64,000 nucleotides of DNA from Craspedostauros australis (Eukaryota; Bacillariophyta; Bacillariophyceae; Mastogloiales; Achnanthaceae): positions 62,001 to 126,000 of the forward strand of contig JAMXDE010000032.1 in NCBI GenBank assembly GCA_026770025.1, written 5' to 3'. The position numbers and the translations under genes are program-made. Below, one piece after another: positions 21,847-33,649 of this stretch (position 1 is the stretch's first letter; every line of letters begins with the position of its first letter). The notes beneath the pieces are model-generated. The model was not told the DNA's origin. It searched no databases and was given only the letters and a program-made list of their open reading frames with translations.

Positions 21847-23202
21847 GTTTCACGACGTCACAGAAGCGCGATATCCGATGGCAACAACACGATGGTGAGT
21901 TGCCTGGTTGATGTCGCGTAGGGTACGACTAGTCGTACGAATATCACAGACGATGATGAGCCATCATCCACAACCACGCTACGAGGGTCCCTTCTTTCCT
22001 TCGTTTGCTGATGCATTGATGGCTGATGGCTGATGGCTGATGGCTGATGGCTGATGTTGGCTGTTGTTGATTGGTGCCATCGCCGCCGTTGCCTCCAAAG
22101 AAGATCTGCGTTGCGGAAGGTCCTCTGCCATCACATTCTCAAAGAAGAGCGTGGCGCATGCCGATGCGTTGTCGGAGTCAATCGAGTCGTTCTGTATCCG
22201 TGACTGGAGACTCAGTGCAAGATACCAATCGCCAAATGGTGCCACCAACTTCGCGCCCAAAATTGCAGCTGCTCCATCATTCTTGGTCGTCTGTCATGTT
22301 CCTTGAAGCTCTAGATCTTCTTGCATGACACAACATCATTCAGCATCGTCGTCCTTCTTCGATCAGCAGATCAGCAACGTCAGAGTCATCGGTCATCCTG
22401 TTCCCGTCCACCGCTCGACGAAGATCAAGAACCGACATCTCGTGCTATCGCACGATACATGTAGGTCATCATTCACTCTCAACCAGCAACAGAAGATGAC
22501 AGTCAAATAATCATAGTTAGCCTTTCACACGATCACAAGATGGACATGCCGATAAGGTGCGTCATGTGTTCAGATGCAAATTCCGGCATTTCCTTGTTGA
22601 CTCCAAGAAATGGATAAATCGAATCGACGTGCTCCACGATGATGCTCTGCACGCAAATCGAGTGCAACCTGGAAGTGCTCTATTCGTGGTTTGGTCATAA
22701 TAGTAGTTGTTAGATTTATCGACAGATTCAAACACGGAATGTCGTCGGTCACGATTCTTGGCGATTTGCCGTGTTGTATTGGTTGACGCTTGATGATGTC
22801 ACTGACCTCTCGAAACACGCAAGGAAATTTCTCTAGTTGGTGATCTGTCCAAAGCTGTCACATTTTTCCAAACACTTCCCTGCTGGTCCGCCCTTCCGTC
22901 ACGGCATCACGCTTCTGTTTGCGAATACTGACAATTCGCAGACTTCTGTCTCCCAAGGTGTGCGATCAAAATGGCGACCATCACACAAGAGGGAGGATCG
23001 ACACCTCGCCAGCAGAGGCGGAGTGGAGGGAGAAACAACTGGAAGGAGATTCGAAATGCAGGAAGGAACGGTGCGACGAAGCCTTGGGACAGCGCAGCAT
23101 CTGCTGCATGTACCTGTGCGAGTATGAGTGGTTCGTGTGTAACATCAATCCGATAGCGACCCGATAACGCTTGGCCGTACTCGTGCGAGGACGATCTTTG
23201 GT
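21847..23202. other. Intergenic between divergent genes
   Basis: No gene is recognised. An 8-bp GGCTGATG-type tandem repeat lies at about 22019-22058. The rest is unique sequence with promoters for the thioesterase (-) and DUF6824 (+) genes. Confidence 0.5.
22019..22058 (+). repeat. 8-bp tandem repeat (ggctgatg), about 4-5 copies
   Basis: Consecutive copies of ggctgatg with a final degenerate unit. Confidence 0.85.
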
Positions 23203-24750
23203 ATGCAACCTCCTCCGATGATGTGCTCATTATCCGACAAGGCATCGCTGTGCTCCGATCAACCAACAGACTCATCAAACACATCGTGGGAGGGCATTCT
23301 CAGGCATTTGGAGGTACTCTCATACAGTCAACCAATCCAACCAGCTGGAGCGATGGATCGCCGGCCCCAAAATCATTTGGCTTTTGGATTAACTTCAACT
23401 TCCGCTTGGGCTCAGGATGGAGGCTGCATCGATAGCACCACCCGCAGCAGCAGCAGCGTCGGCGTCAGCGTCGGCGGAAGGACCAACTGGAGCTGCATAC
23501 CGGTAAGCAATCGCAACATTCCGTCGAGGCGTTTGGAACATGTGACGACACCGGGAAGACAACTCTTGAACAACCCCACACGGATCTCGCCAGAACCATC
23601 GCTTCACTCACCGCTGCGTGTCCACGGCCAAGGGCTTGCAATGTCGAAGACTATCCATCGTGACGACAAGCATGACGACAACAATGGCAGAACCAACCAC
23701 ATGAACAAGCATGGCAATTGTGACACGGGGGCGAGCGATGATTTGGTCACGACACTCGATTCGTTGGACATGGATCAAATCCCGAACGTTGCGTGGACCG
23801 TGCATGATGATGCATTCGAAGCAGCAGTCGAAGCAATTCAGCTCTCGGACTTGTCACATTCGAAACAACATCCAAAGCAAGTGCTCAAGACGCACCTTGA
23901 CGACTCAGCGCTCTGCGCGCCGTTCATCATTCCACCCTTGGATCCGATGGAAGAGCTAGCCCAAAGGTCATCGTCAGCAAGCGCTGGCGACGCGGTGGCG
24001 ATACCGTCGCTGTCACCGCGTCGGTCATTGTCTCCGATTCCATTCATTTCCGTGGATGGATCACCACGAGCATTGGCACTGCCGGGATGTTGGACAGTTC
24101 CAGAAGCAGCCGCTCGTATTCGCCATGCCATCTTTTGGAAGTCCGAAGAGCAAGTGCCACCTCTGCAGCCTCCTTCCAACGTACCGGAATGGGAGAGTGC
24201 GCCTACCCAACATGCTACAATCAGCACAGCAATCAACAGCGCGAGGGGAGAGATCGCGACTCGCATTGCGCGGAACAGCTTGGTTGGGAAAGAAACCACG
24301 TCGGGGACAGAAGATGCCCAACCGCATGGTCCAGAGGCCATCGTGGAACAAGAGCTCGATCTCACCGATACCATGCTCCAGGATGACATCTTCATCAAGC
24401 AGCCAAACCCCAATGATGTGGTGTGCGAGAGGGGTAGCAGGAGCAACTCTCACCCCGGCAATCGTAGATACCTGGACCGCCTGCTCGAACTTCAGCCTGC
24501 ATACAAGGCATCGAAACGAGGTCCCAAGAGCAGCATTTGCATGGAGCTCATCCGCTGGGTCCAAGACACTCAGCACGGGCGATTTCTGAGGCAGGACAAG
24601 GTCACGCGGCATTGGTACGTGGCAGACGAGAAGTTCGTTCGCAACAAGGTCGGGCAATCATTGCGCGCCGACCACACCGCTGAAGGCAGAGAGGCAAAGC
24701 GCCAACGATACAGCGCAATTGCAAACCCACACGACAGGAGCACTTGCTGA
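23203..24750 (+). CDS. DUF6824-domain protein, C-terminal domain type (515 aa)
   Basis: A single exon from MQPPPMMCSLSDKASL. The first about 400 residues are Ser/Asp/His-rich and probably disordered. The DUF6824 domain fills residues 404-488. It opens N-D-V-V-C-E-R-G-S-R-S-N-S-H-P-G-N, a divergent form of the family's D-V-L-x-G-R-G-G-x-x-x-x-x-x-G-N. It continues RRYLDRLLELQPAYKASKR, SSICMELIRWVQ, GRFLRQD and HWYVADEKFVRNKVGQSLR. This family is very numerous in diatoms and is suspected to be regulatory or DNA-associated, but no biochemical function is established. The tail is basic (EGREAKRQRY). A second family member lies at 56282-57409 with a canonical GRGGG motif. Confidence 0.8.
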   Translation: MQPPPMMCSLSDKASLCSDQPTDSSNTSWEGILRHLEVLSYSQPIQPAGAMDRRPQNHLAFGLTSTSAWAQDGGCIDSTTRSSSSVGVSVGGRTNWSCIPVSNRNIPSRRLEHVTTPGRQLLNNPTRISPEPSLHSPLRVHGQGLAMSKTIHRDDKHDDNNGRTNHMNKHGNCDTGASDDLVTTLDSLDMDQIPNVAWTVHDDAFEAAVEAIQLSDLSHSKQHPKQVLKTHLDDSALCAPFIIPPLDPMEELAQRSSSASAGDAVAIPSLSPRRSLSPIPFISVDGSPRALALPGCWTVPEAAARIRHAIFWKSEEQVPPLQPPSNVPEWESAPTQHATISTAINSARGEIATRIARNSLVGKETTSGTEDAQPHGPEAIVEQELDLTDTMLQDDIFIKQPNPNDVVCERGSRSNSHPGNRRYLDRLLELQPAYKASKRGPKSSICMELIRWVQDTQHGRFLRQDKVTRHWYVADEKFVRNKVGQSLRADHTAEGREAKRQRYSAIANPHDRSTC

Positions 24751-26249
24751 TTGATGTGCGAATGCATATTCCTGCGAATGGCAATGTCCAGTATTGGAGT
24801 AAATGTATGTGCACCGGACATTGTATTCCTACTCTCAATTAATCGTACGCTGATGACGAGTGCCCCACCATGATACGAACCTTTTAGGCAGAGGACCAGT
24901 TGGCCGCACTCAATTCACAATACTGCTTTGCTGCGATCACAAGGCGCGACACTCGCACTCGTGCGTCACTAACGCGCACCTTGACGGGAACAGTATCCCC
25001 ACTCGCAGTTCGTAGCTCGTACAATGACTTGTTTGTATCATAGTTTGCAAATCATAGTTCGCCGCTTGTTGTCAACGAAAGCACAAACATCGCAAGTAGA
25101 TCAGCGTTGGAGACAGATGAGATGGTGAGCTCCCTCTACCCATGAGTCCTCACCCGGGTATTGCTACTTTGGTTGGCGTAGCTGCAAACGCAGTGTTCGT
25201 GAATCGATGCATTGAGTCACGAATTGGAGCCTACTCGTGACTTATCCACAAATTCGTTCGCGCAATTCAGTCACAACAGCCAATCGAGAGTACTCATGTG
25301 ACGCGGCACAGAAAGACACACAAACGTGTGTGTTGTGTCACACCTAAATTCGAACCGGATAATTCTTGCAGTCGTGCATAAAGTGAAACAATGCCAAAGC
25401 ATCGCGACACATGCATTCGTCAGATGACTGGAGAAACGTGATGTGTTGTGATGAAGAAGCGCCGCAGAGAGAGAACAAATACGACCTGCTCTCCCTCGTA
25501 CGACCAACTGCACGCGTTCTTGCACGATGGGGAAAGGACGGTCGCCGTGGTCATGACCAGCTGCGCAGGCGCTGTGGGAGCTGACCGTATCTTACTTGTG
25601 ACCATGCGTCGGCATGCTCCCCAACTCGGAGGCACTTGATGACGAGATGAACTCACGAATGCTCCTGCCTCTCCCCTGGAAGGGTGGCCATGGCCGATCA
25701 GCCTCCCTCTCCAGAGATTGGAGGAGGCGCCTGCACAGAGGAGGGCCATCAAACCAACAGCCCAAAGAATTGATTGACTGTGGGAACCTCAACAACCGTA
25801 CAAAGGAACAAACCGAGAGGGGAGAAAGTCACAAAGTTGCTGCCACAATTTGAAAAGAGGATTGGCACGCGGGCTCGTGGAGTTTGCAAATTCAAAAACT
25901 GTCTTCGTTCAGCAACATCCTCATGCCAATCATCATCAACCACAACACATCAGAAGAAGGATTAAGCAGCAGTCAAGAAGACAGCAACAGTCGCATTGCA
26001 GTCATCGCACCCCAGTCATCACAGTGCATCCAAACAAGCAAAGACTGCCACCACCACCGCCAAGGCCGAAGCCAATCTAGCATCACACAAGCACAGTGCT
26101 GATACCTCCGATCTAAAATACAATACCATACGCAGAGCTTTGGATCACAAACTCTCTCATCAAGAAGCCTTGGAGATATCGGCCATCGACCAACACAACG
26201 ACACACCATTCAACACCCTTCAACCGACACCCAACAAACATCCACAAGA
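24751..26249. other. Intergenic, no supported gene
   Basis: I see no coding signal above background. The last 300 nt are A/C-rich with CAACA-type repeats, consistent with the 5' leader of the metalloprotease gene. Confidence 0.5.
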
Positions 26250-29165
26250 ATGGCACGCCACGAGTTCCGAACGATGCCATCATCGTTGTTCACCAGATCC
26301 ACGGCGAAAGTGATGTTGGTGGCATTCCTGGCGCAGAAGAGCATCGACGTTCTGCACGACCAGTCAGGAATCACCAGCCCAACCTCATTTTTCGACTTCG
26401 CGCCGAGCCAATCCACCATCTTTGCGCATGCCTGGGTGCCATACCAGGAAGATTACAACGATGATGGCGACGATGAGAGCACAAGCACAGACAGAAACGG
26501 CAGCCCGCCATCCTACAGTGGCGCAGTGCCTATGTCTGCGGCGGGTGCCAATGCCGATGCAGACCAACGCGAAGACGGCCCCCTTCGATACGAGAGCGTG
26601 TACGAATACCGTGCTCGCAATCACATCGAATACGGATACAGCGCCCAGCATATCTCCGATGAGTTGTGCAAGTCCGTCGATGAGCTGGACTGTGCTGTGA
26701 TGGACGCTCGCTTCTTTTCCAACGCCCTCCACACACGCAGCATCGCCAGAGGCAACAACGGGAAGATCAAGGTGCTGTGCGTCATGGTGCGCTGGGAGGA
26801 CGAGCTCAAGACCCTGCCTCCCAAGGCCGACTACGAGGAGCTGTGGAGCGGGGATGGATTCTCAGCGCAGGGCAGCGGCCCGATCCCCAGCGGCAGCATC
26901 AAGCGGTACATCAACCTCAATTCGTACGGCAACATCCTCCCTGAAGTCGTCATCACCGATTGGATCACGACGAACGGAACGGATGACTACTACGGATCGT
27001 TGCCCGCGATCCACTTCTCAAAGCCCGACCAAAGAGGCGCATGGCATTACGTGCTGGAGCAGCTGGATGACTCCGGATTCGACTTCTCGCCCTTCGACAC
27101 TGACAACGATGGCTTTCTGGATTCGGTCATGTTCCTGCACTCTGGATACAGCGGGGAGTACGGCCTCGGTTACTGCAGCGACGAGATACCTGCAGGTGAA
27201 GCTCTGCCGACGGGAACCAGAGATCGAGTGAGCAGCCACGCCACACCTGGAGCGTCCCACAAGATATGGAAGAGCAAGGATGGCAAGTACAGCATGGGCA
27301 ACTACGCCGTCACCAGCGGTTTTCGGGGAAGGTGCACAGGCAACCTGGCCCGCCTCAACATCATCACCCATGAGTTCCTGCATACCTTCGGCCTACCCGA
27401 CATGAATGGCTTCTGCGGCATCTGGGGAGGACTTGGTGCATTCGACATCATGGCGAAGAGCAACGGAGTACTTGGCAAGCCAGCATGGCCACCAATGATG
27501 TCGCCGTGGACCAAGTACGAGCTGGGCTGGAGCAATCCCATCGAGATCACCGAAGATGGCACCTACACGGCCAGGCCCTCCGCCTACCACGATGACAATT
27601 TCATCATCAAGAAGGGATACAAATCAAAGGAGTATCTACGTAAGTGTGAATTGGTTCGACCGTTTGTTCGTCCGAGAGAGAGAGTGTGCATGTGCATGTG
27701 TCTGTGTCCGTGCCTATCAAGAATCACCATCACAATCACAATCGCGTATCACACACATTGGCGTAGGTACATGTTTGAGGCATTCTGTCACTTGACTTCA
27801 CTTCAGAGTTCATCTGTGATGGATGGGCTGATTTCATCACACCCAGAGTATGGTGCTACCAATATGCTTGAATGCACACAATAATCATACTCGAAGTGCG
27901 CATCTCACATTCTCTTTCATCTCTCTCTACTGTTTGCGACATCTTACGCAGTGATCGAAAACCGTATGCCAGTGGAATGGGACAAGGACCTGTGGGATCA
28001 TGGTATGATGATTTACCACGTCGACGAGAACCGACGCAAGGATGGTGGCCTGATTGGTTGGGGTGCGACAGATAGCGGGTATCCCAACCTCCGTGACGCG
28101 CAGTGGCCGGGATCTGGTCAGCATTTCAAGGTGGCGGTTCTCGCCCCGGACGGCAGGTACGATCTGGAAAAGTGCAATGGTCATGGCGACGCAGGTGACT
28201 TCTTCTCTTCCAGCGATCAAGTTTTGGGTCCAGGCAACGGCGAGTACGAAGCCACCGAAGCTGGCACGTACCCTAACACGGACTCGTATGCGTTCGGGGA
28301 CATTCAGGTCACGGGGATCGTCATCAGCAACTTCCGTCAGGTTCCCGGATCCGACGACTTCCAATTCGACATAACAGGGCTGAGCGATCCGACGGAGGTC
28401 CCAACTCTCACTCCAACAAGCCAACCAACTTCGGCACCGACAGCGCGACCGACGGCAAATCCCACAGACCAACCCACATCATCTCCATCGCACAGCCCAA
28501 CGCGGAAACCAACGAGCGCGCCGACGAGTGCACCAACCAGCACACCAACAGCTTGGCCAACAGCGAGACCAACATCTGAGCCAACAGCCGGGCCCACGGC
28601 CAGCCCCGTCACAAGCCCTCCCACAGGCAGTCCCACCCAGAAGCCGTCCCGTATGCCAACGGCGATTCCTACTGAGGCGCCAACAGCGATTCCTACTGAG
28701 GCACCAGCTTCGACGCCAACTTTGACACCGACGCATCTTCCCACACAAATGCTATCAACAAACCCGACGAGCATGACGAGCATGCCAAGCACGCCACAGC
28801 CCACAGGCGTCACGATCTCCCCGACGTCCTCGCCGACACAGAAGCCCACTGTTGTGATGGATGATGTCATGTCGAGCATGCCAACGAATGCGACTCTCCC
28901 AGATCAGGAAGCATCCAGCATGCCATCCAGTTCTCCCTCCGAAGGTAGCACCAGCACTGTCGATAGTCGGGACACCAGCAGTGATGGGAATGGAGGCGTC
29001 CAGCAGCCCGGGGGAGACAGCGAAGCTCCATCAATATCTGTTCAGGCCACGCCGACTGAGCAACCCACTTCGCAGCCAACAGCATCATCCTCAGCAGTTG
29101 CGTCGCGAGTCACTATGCATTCCGTGCTTGCGATTGTGTTCGCAACTCTGGGCGCCCTTGTGTAA
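26250..29165 (+). CDS. Secreted M6-family metalloprotease with PT-rich stalk and probable GPI anchor (867 aa)
   Basis: Exon 1 is 26250-27639 and exon 2 is 27952-29165; the intron has donor GTAAGT, acceptor ACGCAG, phase 1. Joining gives KSKEYL-LIENRMPVEWD, the usual continuation of M6 (immune inhibitor A-type) peptidases, followed by HGMMIYHVDENRR. The zinc site is H374-E-F-L-H378-T-F-G-L-P-D384 (HExxHxxGxxD). Upstream are KVLCVMVRWED and a DTDNDGFLDSVMF segment that could bind calcium. From about residue 710 a 65-80-residue array of PT repeats (PTSAPTARPTANPT) leads into a Ser/Thr/Pro stalk, typical of heavily glycosylated stramenopile wall proteins. The last 18 residues are hydrophobic (SVLAIVFATLGALV), preceded by small residues, as in a GPI attachment signal. 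The N-terminus has a weak hydrophobic segment (KVMLVAFLA) that may act as signal. Cell-surface proteolysis is inferred. Confidence 0.88.
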
Positions 29166-29789
29166 AGGAACTGTGGGGCACTGGAGACTCGAAGTAAGCT
29201 TACGTAGAGATATGGAGAGTGCTGCAATGTATTGTAGAATATTCAGGGATGTCGTACATGCTGGTCCTTCCCGGGTGGTATGGAAATCATGCTTGTTGCG
29301 ACGCCGTTTGCTTCTGCGAAAGGATGGTTAAGTAAGTCTGGTGGTATGAACATGACATTCGTCAACGCATGGCATGATACCGTCCAGAAGAAGATGATGT
29401 GGTGAAGGAGCACTCCGAGGAAAAGGCGACCTGCAGTCTCATGGGTTGAATCGATACCTTCACTTCCCCTCAATGCCCGGCCGAATTGGATGTTTTCAAC
29501 TTGCGAAGGAAGGGAAGCATCCGAGGAGAGGAACCGTGGTTGCCGATAGAGTACTCTGTTGGATTGTGTAATGTATTGGGTACATGTAATGTATTATATT
29601 ACAAGTGTTATTGTATCTCGTTTGTGCACGTACTCGTACTTGTATGGGAAGGTACGTTTCATAGCACACTCTATCTAACTTCAAAATTGCGCAATGGCAC
29701 CATTGCCTTGCCCGCGGTATGTATGTCCCGTGCGCGTCGCTCGCATGTAAGCAAGCGAGGACATTTGGTGCCAGCATCGATGGTGATAC
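29166..29789. other. Convergent intergenic region
   Basis: This is 3' flanking sequence of the metalloprotease (+) and the diatom-type protein (-). No gene is seen. Confidence 0.55.
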
Positions 29790-30770
29790 TCAGTTGATGT
29801 ATCGATCACCACGATGGATCTTCTGGCGGTTGCGAAGCAGTGAGGTGACGAAGAGGGTTTTGTGGCTCTTGTCGCAGAAGAGACCAAATTCGTCGGCCAG
29901 AGAATTGCCCTCCTCTCGCTGCTTGACCACCAGCTTGTTGGCAAGCTTCTGGTGGTAGTGTCGTTCGTGGAGAAGGCCGTGAACGTTGTCGTTTCGCAGG
30001 AGCCCATCCACGCAGATGGGTTCGTTCTGTGCTTCGACCTTGTCACTGTTGGTGGTGTTTGTGCAGTCGGAGTTGTCATCAACAACAGTAGCAGCAGCAG
30101 CAGCAGTCGGAGTCGTAACAGCCGAAACAGCACGATCCTGCTGCTTGTACTGATGCAACAAGGCAAGGCCTTCCTGCTTGATGCGCTTGTACTCCTTTGG
30201 TCGGTACCAGAGCTTGCGCTTTTGCTTCTCGTTGATGCTCTTCCTGCTGAAGGTGTGGTGGGTGATCACGTCATCGGAGAAGCGAAGGAACTTGCCTGGC
30301 TGGTTGCGCTTGAGGCAGGCGGAGTCCGAAGGCGAGTGCAGGCTGCTGCCCCAGCTGGAGGACAAGGTGTGGAGGCTGTTGCCGGCCGCGAGGGACGACC
30401 GCTCGCTGAGGCTGGCGCTGAGCTGCGTGGAGACGGTGGCTGCGGTGTGGGTGCTGCTGTTGGCGTCGCTCCATTGGCGCGATGCCTGCAGATGGGAGGC
30501 GAGGCTCTTGCTGGTTGGCGGCTTCGTGGGGTAGATGGCGGCGTCGCTGTCGCTTGGAGCAGCGGGAGCATCCAGAGCGGACCACTCGATGCACATCGTC
30601 CTCAGCCTCGGGAAGGCGCTCTGCTGCTTCTCTGTCAGGGTTGGCGACGAGATGTCCTCAGGCTGGTGGCTGTCGCACAATGATGGGGAGACTATCCTTC
30701 CATCGAACTTGTAAACGCTGCGTTCTTGCGTTGGAGATTGCATGTTCATGCTGCTTGTTGACGTTGTCAT
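29790..30770 (-). CDS. Conserved diatom-type protein of unknown function, long form (326 aa)
   Basis: A single exon with ATG at 30770. Residues 1-165 are Ser/Pro/Gln-rich. The conserved core begins KFLRFSDDVITHHTFSRKSI, then KLWYRPKEYKRIKQEGLALL, a short Thr/Ala/Val spacer encoded by GCAGCA-type repeats, then EAQNEPICVDGLLRNDN and a His/Lys-rich helix HERHYHQKLANKLVVKQRE. The order V-x-F, then W-Y-x-x-x-E-Y-K-R-I-K, then D/R-G-L matches the 18478-19044 protein, so the two are family members. The end KTLFVTSLLRNRQKIHRGDRYIN is charged. There are no targeting or membrane signals. The family is common in diatoms and uncharacterised. Confidence 0.75.
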   Translation of the reverse strand: MTTSTSSMNMQSPTQERSVYKFDGRIVSPSLCDSHQPEDISSPTLTEKQQSAFPRLRTMCIEWSALDAPAAPSDSDAAIYPTKPPTSKSLASHLQASRQWSDANSSTHTAATVSTQLSASLSERSSLAAGNSLHTLSSSWGSSLHSPSDSACLKRNQPGKFLRFSDDVITHHTFSRKSINEKQKRKLWYRPKEYKRIKQEGLALLHQYKQQDRAVSAVTTPTAAAAATVVDDNSDCTNTTNSDKVEAQNEPICVDGLLRNDNVHGLLHERHYHQKLANKLVVKQREEGNSLADEFGLFCDKSHKTLFVTSLLRNRQKIHRGDRYIN

Positions 30771-33016
30771 GGTTGTTGTATTATACTTGTATTGTGATTG
30801 TATTCGTACTTGTACTTGTATGCAAGTATGTATGGTATAATGGATATGCAGTGGTGATGCAGTTGCTGGTGTTGTCCCTGTTTATGAGCACTCTGCTGAA
30901 GTTTATGGTCTCTTTTTGTGCTGTTTGTATTTTGTTCGTAGATTGTGGGTTGTTCTCGTGCAACCCCTGTGATTGTTGTTGTGTGACGAACAAAGTGGAG
31001 TCTGACACTTGTCACCAGATGAAGCGCTCTTTCGCGTATACGCGCGTCCTTCATGCAGAATGCTGAAGCGAATCATGCACAGAGATTGATTGGAAGGAAA
31101 CCGAAAGCGCGTTGTGGTTGCCGGCTACTTCACCCACGACGATCTTCGAGCCGCTGCCGTCCGTCGTGGTTTCTTGATTCTTCACGCGCGGCACACGTAC
31201 TATGCGCGAAAGTGCTTGACACAAGGAGCTTCTTTCCCTCTTCTTCAACCGTTTGGTTCTGTCTTCTCGCTGCCACGATCGCACACAAACACCCTCGCGA
31301 TGGCGTGTTACAACGCGCGGGTAGCCGCACTCGAGCACGGAGTACACACCATTCTCGTACTCGAGCGACGCGATAACATCACGACGAGGGATGGATTGGT
31401 ATGTCGGAGTGCGTTTCTGGGGCGTGAACCGGCTTTCTTTTCGTGCAGTTTGGAGTTTCGGGTGTGTGATGCTGCGGTGTCGTGTTGGAGCGCATGACTG
31501 GTCGGAGTGTGGCCCCTTGGTCGTCGTGTGCGTTGGAGCCACTTTGAGGCACAAGGCGTGGAACGGCGGTCGCACGGGTACTGTGCAAGACAGGATCAAG
31601 GCGTTTGGGCGTGTTCATGCTTCTTCTCTTGTGCGACGGTGCGAACCATGCCTTCTGATTTGTATAGCCCTTTGTATTTCCACACCAACCATGCGCAGCG
31701 TCAACCACACCGATCAGACATCTTATTGATTCTCATGGAATGGGCTAGCGGACTGTCCAATTTAAGGGTGACATGAAGACGCAATCAATCATCAATGACC
31801 ACACAAGCGCATGGTTGGCACGAACGACTCGTGTTCCGTCGTGTTTCCATGTTCGTAGCTTAAGACATGTAGCACAAGGAACACGAAACAAACAACGACA
31901 TGTCAATCAATGAATCAATGAATGCCACTTCCATCACGGACTGTCGCAGCATACCCCTCGATAGTCACACAATTAACCAAGAGAAAACTGATTTCTGTTT
32001 GGAACTATTCTTCTGCCTCAACCTGTTCTCAATTTCAATCTTGCCCCATAAGCCCTCACCCCCACGCTCAACCCTGTCCTGCGAGCACACCACAGCACAC
32101 AGCAACACACAGGATGGAGCTGAGAGAACTGGAAAAGAACGCACCAACAACAAGAAGTCCACACGAACGCAAAGTGGTGCACGTCCCGTTGCCGACCATG
32201 GCGGTGACACTCCCGACGCTGCACCCAGAAGGGACGTCCCGCCAATGCGCCAACACCATTGTCATCGCTCTTCCTTTCAACACTTTCTCACAGACAACAC
32301 CATTGTCACTGCGGCTGTCGCTCTTCTTCTGTCTTGCACCATGGCACGAGTCACATGGCACACAAAGTGATCGTTGCGGCAACACATATGACATAGACTG
32401 CCATGGGTAGGAGGTACTACGAACGCTCTTCCACGAGGCATGGAGGACTCTTCCGTCGCAACCATGGCGTCAAGCGACATCAACCAAGATCGGCCAAGGC
32501 AAAGACGGTCGACCAAGAACGGTGACAGCCAACATCGGAGCGATCCATCACACCATCACATCGTTCGGCAAGTATCTTCCCATTTACAACAAGCACGGCA
32601 TTGCGATGAGAAGGGGAATGCGAGCTCGGTGGCATCACGCGAAGATGGTGTGGTGATGGCGTTGCGCAACTCCACAAATCACCACAAACGGTACTGTTCT
32701 GCGCCATCGGACAGCATGCTCACAACACAGCTGCGAGTACGGGATGGATGGAGACTGTTGGATTTGGTAAGACTGCTCTGTTTTATTTGTATGCGCTGAC
32801 TGTGTGGTTCAGTACGAGTAGCTTGTACGCTCATCTCATCACCTTCCTTTGGGCCTGACAGTGGTGGCTCCACACGATTGCAACCGAGCCTTGCCTCGCG
32901 TTGGCTTCCATGTGATCCTACGAAAAACGATGTACCTGTTGACTCACCACCCATTTGCTCTTGCTGTTTCACTTGCTCCTACTTTTGCACTTCGATCGCT
33001 GCGGAGGGCATCATTA
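30771..33016. other. Large intergenic stretch, no supported gene
   Basis: Open frames exist, notably (-) 31051-31599, but have no recognisable domain, ATG context or splice support. GTACTTGTA-type repeats flank the 5' end of the previous gene at 30780-30840. I see nothing else. Confidence 0.4.
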
Positions 33017-33649
33017 TTACATGAAAGTGTCAGGATTGGCATCCAACAGCGCACCAAAGGCTTCATCCAAGATTGCCGCGTTGTTCGCTGGCTCCGCATC
33101 CGTTCCGGTAGATAACCGCTGCCAGAGGCTCCACTTTTGTATAATGTGACGCGTTTTTTCGCTCTCGCTGTGAAAGGCCAACTCAAGGGCCACTTGCTCC
33201 TTTGGTGCCACCCCTCCAAGCAGGAGCTTGGCCATGCCGAGCCTATCAGGCATGAAGCGGCACGTTTCGATGTGCCTTCCTTCAGCGCCAAACAAATCTA
33301 CAAAGATCCACCGTCCTCCGGATTTAGCATCTGGGGCAACGTATGCACGTGCGAATGGATTTGGCGCCAAGGACCTGTATAACGAGGGAACGATGGTCCT
33401 TGCTTCGAGGAACATCTCGCACTCAGTGTTCAAGCGCTTGTGATGCTTGGCGTACACAAGAGCCATCTCTAGTGGGATTGTCATTGTGGAGATCGAGCTG
33501 GTTTTCTTTTGATGACTTGTGGGCTTCGACAAGCGTGCTGATCTTGGCGGAAAGTTGACGTGCAGGGGTTTGAATATATGCCGACACGCATGCTTGAATT
33601 GGCATCTCATCACTCGTGCGTGCAATGCATCGCGTCGCACACTCACCAT
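33017..33649 (-). CDS. Hypothetical protein (about 155-210 aa), N-terminus uncertain
   Basis: The frame is open from an ATG at 33649 to TAA at 33017. The downstream part looks genuinely coding: MTIPLEMALVYAKHHKRLNT, then SLYRSLAPNPFARAYVAP, GGRWIFVDLFGAEGRHIET, CRFMPDRLGMAKLLLGGVAP, and a helical end (AILDEAFGALLDANPDTFM). I do not recognise a family. The 5' part is less protein-like, and the first codons overlap a GTGAGT donor-like site, so translation may instead start at the internal ATG of MTIPLEM, or an upstream exon may join here. There are no membrane helices or signal peptide. Confidence 0.5.
   Translation of the reverse strand: MVSVRRDALHARVMRCQFKHACRHIFKPLHVNFPPRSARLSKPTSHQKKTSSISTMTIPLEMALVYAKHHKRLNTECEMFLEARTIVPSLYRSLAPNPFARAYVAPDAKSGGRWIFVDLFGAEGRHIETCRFMPDRLGMAKLLLGGVAPKEQVALELAFHSESEKTRHIIQKWSLWQRLSTGTDAEPANNAAILDEAFGALLDANPDTFM

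Noticed and set aside
31051..31599. (-) open frame of 182 codons with some protein-like stretches
   Set aside because: No recognisable domain or splice context, and composition changes abruptly along the frame; it cannot be supported as a gene.
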